NCBI GenBank assembly: GCA_964405325.1
Contig: CAYONM010000042.1
Span: forward strand, 1-20,490
DNA length: 20,490 bases
Direction of reading: 5' to 3'
Source of the DNA: CAYONM01 sp964405325
GTDB lineage: Bacteria; Planctomycetota; UBA11346
Below the pieces are notes generated by a model that ran no database searches, had not been told where the DNA came from, and was given only the letters and a program-made list of their open reading frames with translations. This document shows, one piece after another, positions 14,535-20,490 of this stretch; within the stretch, counting starts at the first letter, position 1, and every line of letters starts with the position of its first letter. A program made the translations under genes and the position numbers.

Positions 14535-15404
14535 TTATTCGATTGCATTCACCCGGTAGAAATAGGTGGTGCTCGGCGACAAGCCGTTGCCGGCATCGTT
14601 GTCGTTATAGCTGGTGTTCGGTCCGCTGTAGATGATGGCGTCGTTGGCGTCCAGAGTGCCGCCTTCGGCGATCTGGTCGTCAGTGGATCGGATCAGTTCG
14701 TATTCACCACTGAAGCCGGTAGGGGCAGTCCAATTCAGTTGGACCTCTTCGTGGCTGACGGCCTGGGCCGTCAGGGCGATATCGCCGAGGCCGGCGGATT
14801 CGATCATGACATCATCAATCAACAGCTGGGAAGGGGTATCGCTATAGCCTTCCGGCAAGGTTAGCATGACCACCAGCATATCAGTACCGCTCAAACTGAT
14901 GGTGGTCGCTAGGTCGATATCCGCCCAGCCATTTGCGTCGGTGGTCGGAAACGGACCCTCGATTGGATAGGCGTACTCCGCCACCTGAGCACCAACTTCG
15001 TCTTTGCTGATGGGATCTTGCAGTTTGTGGTTGGGGTGGCCGTAACCGAGAAAGCAGTTGGACGTGAAATCAATGCTGCTGTCGACCTGAAACACCTCGA
15101 CATAGACCGCAACGTGATCGGGATTGTTGATCCGAAAGCTCAGATGGTGTTCGCCGGTTGCGGTGGTGCTGATGACCTGGCCCATGCACTCGGGACCACT
15201 GCCGTTGACGACACTGGCGTAACCGCCGACGTCTAGTGCCCAACGCTTGCCAGCTCTGGCTTGCCAGCCGCTGCCAGCATCGCTGGGGGTCAGGCTGGCA
15301 TCATCCACCCAGGCAGAGTCAAAGGAACTGTCGACCACCACATTGGCAGCAGACAAAGCAGTGCCGCAGGAGAGCAGCGCGATGATCAGGGACGGACGGA
15401 ACAT
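14535..15404 (-). CDS. Secreted protein with jelly-roll-like N-terminus and FnIII C-terminus
   Basis: A 289-residue protein with a signal peptide (MFRPSLIIALLSCGTALSA, cleavage before AN). Residues 22-190 look like a carbohydrate-binding jelly roll (VVDSSFDSAWV, GSGWQARAGKRW, LSFRINNPDHVAVYVEVFQV, LLIDDVMIES), a pattern seen in CBM4/9/22-like folds. The identity is not certain. Residues 195-289 are a fibronectin type III domain (LTAQAVSHEEVQLNWTA, LSPSTTYFYRVNAIE) resembling the C-terminal FnIII of the following gene. The ATG at 15404 has AGGAG 7-8 nt upstream. It is the first gene of the leftward operon and faces the AraC regulator across a divergent promoter region. A role in binding or presenting glycan outside the cell is inferred. 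Confidence 0.75.
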   Translation of the reverse strand: MFRPSLIIALLSCGTALSAANVVVDSSFDSAWVDDASLTPSDAGSGWQARAGKRWALDVGGYASVVNGSGPECMGQVISTTATGEHHLSFRINNPDHVAVYVEVFQVDSSIDFTSNCFLGYGHPNHKLQDPISKDEVGAQVAEYAYPIEGPFPTTDANGWADIDLATTISLSGTDMLVVMLTLPEGYSDTPSQLLIDDVMIESAGLGDIALTAQAVSHEEVQLNWTAPTGFSGEYELIRSTDDQIAEGGTLDANDAIIYSGPNTSYNDNDAGNGLSPSTTYFYRVNAIE

Positions 15405-15488
15405 GATGGAACTCCTGTTTGAGATGATGTGAGGGCGGTCATCCTAGCCGGTCCGTTCGGGCGGTGCCAAGCGGCCGTTCTTGAACTG

Positions 15489-15537
15489 GACAAACCGGAT
15501 TTGCGCTCCGTTTGACCAATCTTGTCCTCAGACAAAC
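15489..15537. promoter_or_regulatory. Three phased half-sites in the divergent promoter region
   Basis: GACAAAC lies at 15489-15495 and again at 15531-15537. The inverted form GTTTGAC, one base from a perfect GTTTGTC, lies at 15510-15516. Successive starts are 21 bp apart, two helical turns each, so the three sites face the same side of the DNA. The outer copies are also preceded by CTTG 5-6 bp upstream. They sit between the secreted-protein gene and the AraC gene, a classic place for AraC-family operators. Confidence 0.55.
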
Positions 15538-15588
15538 TGTTTTTGACTAGTTGTGGATCATTGTCTTCTGCGGCATACTGCTTTGGTC

Positions 15589-16404
15589 ATGGCAACTGAT
15601 TTCCGTCTCCGCTTCGCCATCCCGGCCCGCCTGCAGCATCTGCCGAAAGCTTGCTTTCTACAGGTCTTTACCGGTGAGCCTGCTGCGATGGCAGATACGG
15701 AGTCGCGTTGGCTGTTGCTGCAATGCTTGCACGGAAGTGGCCGCCTGCTCAGCAGCATGGGCGAACAGTCCTTGGCAGTCGATCAGGCGCTGTTGATCGC
15801 TGGCAGCAGCATGCCCTGCTTGCGTAGTACGGGCGATGCTCGTTTCATGCTGTTCGGTTTCAGTGGTGTCGATGCCTTGGCTGAGGAATTGTCCGCATTG
15901 TTTCCGGTACCATTTGCCTTGCCGGTCAACAGTGGCGTCACCAGCAAATTATTGGGATTCGGGCGCTTGGCCGGTGATACCGACCTGCGTTTGTCAGCGG
16001 TTGACACGTCGGTTCTGGTCAGCGGAACCTTGGCTGGTCTGCTGCAGTACGCCGCCGGTAGCGCCGGCTCGGAGCCGCGTCTGGTCCGACAGGCCTGTCG
16101 GATGCTGCAAGGCATGTGCGAAACCGGCTACGACGGTGCTGCTGTTGCCGAACAGCTCCATGTCTCTCCAGAATATTTCTGTCGCATTTTCACTGACAGC
16201 ATGGGAGTGAGTCCTGGGCAATATCATAAACGTCTCCGATTGGGGCAAGCGGCCCGACTGCTGAAAGGGAGCCGACTGTCGGTGCAGGCCATTGCTGAAC
16301 GGCTCGGCTATACCCATCAAAGCGCCTTGGCCAGAGCCTTTCGGAGTCTGTATGACGTCAGTCCGCAGGAGTTCCGCGATCATGGCAGCGTGCCCCTGGT
16401 CTAG
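15589..16404 (+). CDS. AraC-family transcriptional regulator
   Basis: About 271 residues. The C-terminal 100 residues are the AraC DNA-binding domain: DGAAVAEQLHVSPEYFCRIF and MGVSPGQYHKRLRLGQAARL in the first helix-turn-helix, then LSVQAIAERLGYTHQSALAR and the ending LYDVSPQEFRDH in the second. The N-terminal part (ATDFRLRFAIPARLQ, WLLLQCLHGSGRLL, FMLFGFSGVDALAE) is a beta-rich sensor or dimerisation domain of unknown ligand. ATG 15589 is chosen. A GTG 12 codons earlier is possible, and neither has a clear ribosome site. It diverges from the secreted-protein operon, which it probably controls together with its own gene through the phased half-sites. The kinase gene follows after 86 bp on the same strand. 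Confidence 0.85.
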   Translation: MATDFRLRFAIPARLQHLPKACFLQVFTGEPAAMADTESRWLLLQCLHGSGRLLSSMGEQSLAVDQALLIAGSSMPCLRSTGDARFMLFGFSGVDALAEELSALFPVPFALPVNSGVTSKLLGFGRLAGDTDLRLSAVDTSVLVSGTLAGLLQYAAGSAGSEPRLVRQACRMLQGMCETGYDGAAVAEQLHVSPEYFCRIFTDSMGVSPGQYHKRLRLGQAARLLKGSRLSVQAIAERLGYTHQSALARAFRSLYDVSPQEFRDHGSVPLV

Positions 16405-16490
16405 ACTCGCAATGACACCGAATTGCAGCAAAATTGGGTTGATGGGCGATGATGCATCGTTTTCCTGTGCCTGTCTGCGAATCGTACACC

Positions 16491-19286
16491 ATGTCTGACA
16501 ATCCGACGGCAAAGACGGTTTTCCCCGGTGCTGATAGCGCTCCGAGGCTGGAAACAGCGGCAGTGGCGGTATTGTTGAACCAGGGCCGACTGCCACCGCG
16601 TTTTTCTGTTATTCGGGAATTGTATCGTGGTCACGTGACTCAAGTCTTCTTGATTCGCGATGACGAATTGCAACGGGATCTGGTCGCCAAGCTGGCGGAG
16701 ACCGACGACGCCTTGGTTGCACCGGTGCGTTATGAGCATGCCCATATCCCTCCCATCTATGACAGTGGCGTACAGGATGGTATCCGCTGGACCCTGCAGC
16801 GTTATGTACCTGGTCGAAGCCTGGAGCATGTGCTGCGTGAGCGGACCTGGTCGGTGACGGAATCCCTGCAGCTGGTCGCGACCATTGCAGACTCGCTCGC
16901 AGCAGCGCATGCACGTGGCATCGTGCACTTGGATGTGAAACCGGCGAATATCCTGATTGGCGAACATGGCGATTGTGCCCTGATCGACTGGAATGCCGCG
17001 TGCGAGTCTGGAGCACGACCGCGCGAAGGCACGCCCGGCTATATGCCATCTGAACAGGAACGGGGTGCGGCCTGCGATGTCCGCGCTGATGTGCATGCGC
17101 TGGGCGCAACCTTGTTGCATCTGCTCAGTGGCTATCGGCCCGATCGCCTTCCGACCGATTGGCGTTGGCCTCGCAGTCGGCGGATCCGTTCCTCTGCCGC
17201 TGTGATCGTCAAGGCCATGGCTGTCATGCCAGAAGCTCGTTACGATTCAATTGAAGCCTTTGCTGCTGACTGTCGGCGATGCCTAGCGGGAGAGGCGCCA
17301 AGCGTACGCCCGGACCCCTTCTGGTTGATCGTCTGGTTGTTGATACGTCGGCGACCGTTCGGCACCGCGGCGGTCATCACGGCGCTGGTTGCGAGCTTGC
17401 TGCTGGCAGGCTTTTTGTTTCGTTATCAGCAGGAAAGGAAACGAGACTGGCAAACGGTCGTATGGGAAACATTCGATCAACCGTTGCAGGCCGAGCATTG
17501 GCAGGGCTGGGCATTGCCAATGTGGCGGCAGGAGATGGCCGAGGCGCTGCCGTTGGTTCATCCCTGTTGGCGGGTTGACGCAGGGGGACTGCAGGTGTCG
17601 ACGCCAACGCCGTGGCTGGGCTGTGTCAACTTGACTCGTTCTGGTTTTTCCGCGACGGATGTCCGCATCAGCTGGGTGGTGACGCCGCTTCGCACGACCT
17701 ATAACCTCAATGCTTATCTTGGTCGTCGTCGTGACCAACTCTACACCGTGCATATCGGCGGCTACGGCCAGGACGACTTGGTGCTGTTGTCCGGACCACC
17801 AGAGCAGACCACCTTGGCGGTGGCCCGATTGCCGCAGGCGATCACCGTCGGGACGTCATATCATCTGCAGCTGACCTGCCGCATCGATGCCATCGAACTG
17901 GTGATCGATTCGCGCCCGGTCTTGTCGTACCCACGCCCCAGTGGTTATGCCCCCGACCACATCGATGCCTTTGGTCTGGAATGCAGCCGTAATGAATTGA
18001 CCATAGACGATCTGCGTATCGAACGCCTGCAATTGCCCCAGGTCCTGGAGCGTCAGCAGGTCGCCGATCTGTTGGAGGCTCGGGGCTATCACGCCAGCGC
18101 CTTGGATCTGCTGGCCGAATGTCCTGATATACCGCGAGTGCGCTGGGCTCGTATCCGCTGTCTGCAGGCACTTGGACGACAGTCGCAATTGGAACGTGCT
18201 TTGCAAACTCTGGTCCAGTCGAGTGATGATCCCGGCCGTGCCCATTTGGCCATGGCCGACTTTCGTCTCCGACAACAGGCTTATCGTCGGGCAGAGGAAC
18301 TGCTCGAACGAATCGAAAAATCAGCGAAAGTGGATCGACAAGTCTTGTTGCGTGTCCTCGATATCATTCTGGATCATCAGTATCGACAGGACCTGGATGT
18401 CCGTGATGTCAGGACGTTTCCTGCGGCTGTGCATGCATACGCTGAGCGCTGGCGCAAGTGGTTGCGACGCTGGGATTTTGACATCAGCGATTGGGATTGG
18501 TTTCGCCTGCCGCAACGACTTCGCAAGAATACCGCGGACCTGGTGGATATGTTGGCGCATGATCTCATCAGACAGGAGCTAGCGAACTTGCATCCGGGCC
18601 TGATGGCTGGTGTGTTTCAGCAGGCTGGTCAACTCGACCGCCTGCAAGCCCCGCACCTGCATAATCAAGCGGCTGTGTCCGTGTCGCATCCTGCCGAGCG
18701 GCAGCAGGCCAGTCAGCAATGGCAGCTTCCGGTCGTTCCGAGTGATTTTCATCTGATCGAAAGGGAATTGCAACGCATCGTATCTGGACGTGAGCGTGTC
18801 GTCATCCAGACCAGAGCCTTGAGCCATAGCGAGTATCGGCGTGAGATTTCCGCCCGACTGATGCGGGCGGTCACCGTCGGCGATACGTCGGAAATCGAGC
18901 GGATTCTGGAGCTGTCCCGGTGGGCTGCCTTGGGACAGCAATTGCTTCGCGAGGAACTGGTTTTCCCCTTGGCCGTATTGCTTGCCTTGCAACGTCCGGA
19001 CGATGCTCGGGATTATTTCCAGGCCATCGATGCACGGTATTCTCACTATCATGTGCCCGGCTGGCGCCGTTTGATCGAAGCGCTTGTTGCTGGCGACACG
19101 GTCAGCGCGTCCGATCTGGAGGCGGTGGAAACCTTACGGCCCAGTTATCCGATTCCATTGACGCTGCTGCAGGCCATGGCGGCCGATGCCCGCAGCGATC
19201 TGGAGCAGGCCAGGAGGTGCTATGCTGCCTGTGATCTGGACACCACGCCATGGGCCGAATTTATAGCTTGGCGGTTGATGCGTTGA
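16491..19286 (+). CDS. Transmembrane Ser/Thr protein kinase with LamG-like and helical-repeat C-terminal region
   Basis: 931 residues from ATG 16491 (16449 is also possible, with no decisive ribosome site). Residues 38-265 are a Pkn2-like kinase. DLVAK provides K67, and VHLDVKPANIL provides catalytic D148 and N153. The DFG motif is replaced by D166-W-N, and GTPGYMPSEQ is the activation segment. The glycine loop is reduced, and only 16 residues separate K67 from HAHIPPIYDSG, so helix C looks largely missing. A transmembrane helix (GTAAVITALVASLLLAGFLF, 291-310) follows. Residues about 322-490 form a LamG-like sandwich (VVWETFDQPL, HIDAFGLECSRNELTIDDL). The rest is alpha-helical with TPR-like pairs (RAEELLERIE, DLEQARRCYAACD). 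The kinase faces the cytoplasm and the sensor part probably the periplasm. It may sense glycan handled by the neighbouring secreted proteins. That link is inference. Confidence 0.87.
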   Translation: MSDNPTAKTVFPGADSAPRLETAAVAVLLNQGRLPPRFSVIRELYRGHVTQVFLIRDDELQRDLVAKLAETDDALVAPVRYEHAHIPPIYDSGVQDGIRWTLQRYVPGRSLEHVLRERTWSVTESLQLVATIADSLAAAHARGIVHLDVKPANILIGEHGDCALIDWNAACESGARPREGTPGYMPSEQERGAACDVRADVHALGATLLHLLSGYRPDRLPTDWRWPRSRRIRSSAAVIVKAMAVMPEARYDSIEAFAADCRRCLAGEAPSVRPDPFWLIVWLLIRRRPFGTAAVITALVASLLLAGFLFRYQQERKRDWQTVVWETFDQPLQAEHWQGWALPMWRQEMAEALPLVHPCWRVDAGGLQVSTPTPWLGCVNLTRSGFSATDVRISWVVTPLRTTYNLNAYLGRRRDQLYTVHIGGYGQDDLVLLSGPPEQTTLAVARLPQAITVGTSYHLQLTCRIDAIELVIDSRPVLSYPRPSGYAPDHIDAFGLECSRNELTIDDLRIERLQLPQVLERQQVADLLEARGYHASALDLLAECPDIPRVRWARIRCLQALGRQSQLERALQTLVQSSDDPGRAHLAMADFRLRQQAYRRAEELLERIEKSAKVDRQVLLRVLDIILDHQYRQDLDVRDVRTFPAAVHAYAERWRKWLRRWDFDISDWDWFRLPQRLRKNTADLVDMLAHDLIRQELANLHPGLMAGVFQQAGQLDRLQAPHLHNQAAVSVSHPAERQQASQQWQLPVVPSDFHLIERELQRIVSGRERVVIQTRALSHSEYRREISARLMRAVTVGDTSEIERILELSRWAALGQQLLREELVFPLAVLLALQRPDDARDYFQAIDARYSHYHVPGWRRLIEALVAGDTVSASDLEAVETLRPSYPIPLTLLQAMAADARSDLEQARRCYAACDLDTTPWAEFIAWRLMR

Positions 19287-19289
19287 TTG

Positions 19290-19305
19290 GGACGAATCAG
19301 TCCCG
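19290..19305. terminator. Weak hairpin between convergent genes
   Basis: GGGAC (19290-19294) and GTCCC (19301-19305) pair around a 6-nt loop just after the kinase stop, within the 61-bp gap before the convergent phosphatase gene. The stem is short and has no U-run. Confidence 0.25.
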
Positions 19306-19347
19306 GATCCGTCCGATCAATCCTGCAATGTCTCGTTGATGCCAGTC

Positions 19348-20490
19348 CTAGCCGGCGATGTCGTCGGCTTTGTCGCTGATCAGGATGGCGCCGTGTTCTG
19401 GCTCGCTGGCCGGCAGACCGTGGCTGCCGCCAATCAGACCGGGGTCACTGCTGATGGCGTTCATCACATAACGGAAGCCGATTTTTTTCGAAGCAGGGCG
19501 AGCGCGGCACGGCGCTTGCCGCCGTGTTGGTCGAAGAACAATTCGCGGGGATCATAGCCGAGTTTTTTATGGATTTCGACGCAATTGGCGAAGTCGGGTT
19601 TGGCGGCTTCTTCCAGCCACCATCATGGCAGAACCAAGCGCCGGCTTCTGCCAGGGCGATGATCTCGCCGCTGCGCGGATGCTCCAGGCCGATCTTCGCG
19701 CGTTCGCTGCCTGTGTACAGTTGCCCGATGCCGGGCAGGTCGGTCAGCGCTTGATGAACCACCGGAATATCTGTTGGATCTGGGACAGTAATATGCGCGA
19801 TCTGGTGATCGACCACGGCAAAGGCGCGTGAAAAACCGAAGTCGATCAATTCGCCCGTGGCATTGCGGATCACGGAAAGGAAACCACGCTCGCGCAGGAA
19901 GCGATTGATTGCACAGGTCTGATGAACGGCGCTAATGCCGTATTCGCTGACTACGATGACGCGTGCCTGATTGGCATTGGCGTGATCGAGGATCGTGCCA
20001 ACGCAGTTGTCGACCTCACGTAGATTGCCGGCCAGATGCTTGCCGGTGGGGCCGTAGCGTTGCAGATCGTAATCCAGGTGTGGTAGGTAGCAGAGGGCCA
20101 GGTGGGGGTGGATCTGGTCAATGGCAGTGGTGAAGCTTTCGGCGATCCAACGGCTGGAGGCAATGCTGGTGGCTGAGCCCCAAAAGTGGAATAGCGGGAA
20201 GTCACCGTGTCGCTGCACCAGTGTATCTTTGAGTTCTGGTGGCCAGGCGTAGCCGTCGGGACTTTTACGGCCGTCCTGATGGTAGACGGGGCGGGGGGTG
20301 ACGGTGGCGGCGGTGCCGGTGTTCATGGCGAACCACCAGAAATGTTTGAGCACACGCCAGGGCTGGTCGTGCCAGATGTGTGGTGCTTGCATCAGGGCCT
20401 GGCTTTGACGCCACAGCCAGACTTCATTCAAGTCGCGGTAATGCCAGCCGTTGCCAACAATGCCGTGCTGGCAGGGATCCACCCCGGTCA
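19348..20490 (-). CDS. eboF: EboF-type alkaline phosphatase superfamily protein, 5' partial, two frameshifts
   Basis: The gene enters from the right edge already in frame (TGVDPCQHGIVGNGWHYRDL). It continues with EVWLWRQSQALMQAP, VTPRPVYHQDGRKSPD, FPLFHFWG, SSRWIAES, YLPHLDYDLQRYGP, VIVVSEYGISAV, AFAVVDHQIAH and LEHPRSGEIIALAE, all signatures of the type I phosphodiesterase/EboF family. The nucleophile threonine lies outside the window. After GAWFCHD the conserved sequence moves to the -1 frame (WLEEAAKPDFANCVEIHKK, GYDPRELFFDQ). At a run of seven A (19482-19488) it moves -1 again to IGFRYVMNAISSDPGLIGG and ends at a TAG at 19348. Without the shifts the frame ends at 19445. Both changes fit one-base deletions. 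The first site is not slippery. The second is an A_AAA_AAA heptamer. The gene may be decayed or mis-assembled. Confidence 0.78.

Noticed and set aside
15551..15579. TTGTGG / CATACT pair with 17-bp spacing upstream of the AraC gene
   Set aside because: Only 3 and 4 of 6 positions match, and the transcript would start almost at the start codon.

Overview
The window is about 20.5 kb of moderately GC-rich bacterial DNA. It carries AraC-family regulators, corrinoid-dependent methyl transfer genes, large secreted carbohydrate-type proteins, and a membrane Ser/Thr kinase with a laminin-G-like and helical-repeat ectodomain. That mix recalls the Planctomycetota/Lentisphaerota (PVC) group. This taxonomic guess is an inference from gene content, with modest confidence. 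No rRNA, tRNA, CRISPR array or insertion sequence was seen.

Region 1 (1-6970) is a metabolic block built around a corrinoid methyltransferase system. A uroporphyrinogen-decarboxylase-type methyltransferase (1343-2371, minus) lies divergent from an AraC regulator with a PocR-like sensor half (2422-3642, plus). The regulator is followed by a corrinoid-binding protein (3799-4425), a DUF1638 protein (4650-5390) and a ferredoxin-ASKHA corrinoid activator (5387-6970). Together these would demethylate an unknown methylated substrate through a cobamide and re-reduce the cobalt when it is accidentally oxidised. A symmetric 30-bp palindrome at 3730-3759 precedes the corrinoid gene. Downstream of the methyltransferase lie a truncated phytanoyl-CoA-dioxygenase-like remnant and a D-hexose-6-phosphate mutarotase gene (yeaD-like).

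Region 2 (7000-11400), all on the minus strand, holds an EboD-type sugar-phosphate cyclase, SfsA, and a receiver-like protein lacking its phospho-acceptor aspartate. It also holds a decayed zone in which a HEAT-repeat gene is joined to the 3' part of a class 3 lipase that has lost its catalytic serine. A near-perfect 20-bp inverted repeat (8548-8608) lies beside sfsA.

Region 3 (11401-19286) is a cell-surface block. Two secreted proteins (289 aa, and 1032 aa with SGNH hydrolase, Ig-like, CBM9-like, LamG-like and FnIII parts) are transcribed leftward, divergently from an AraC regulator and a Ser/Thr kinase. Three GACAAAC-type half-sites at exact 21-bp steps sit in the divergent gap.

Region 4 (19348 to the right edge) is the 3' part of an EboF-type alkaline phosphatase superfamily gene with two apparent -1 frameshifts. 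EboD and EboF homologues 11 kb apart suggest that a scattered ebo pathway continues beyond the right edge. Several single-base indels cluster in accessory genes, so either local gene decay or assembly error must be considered.
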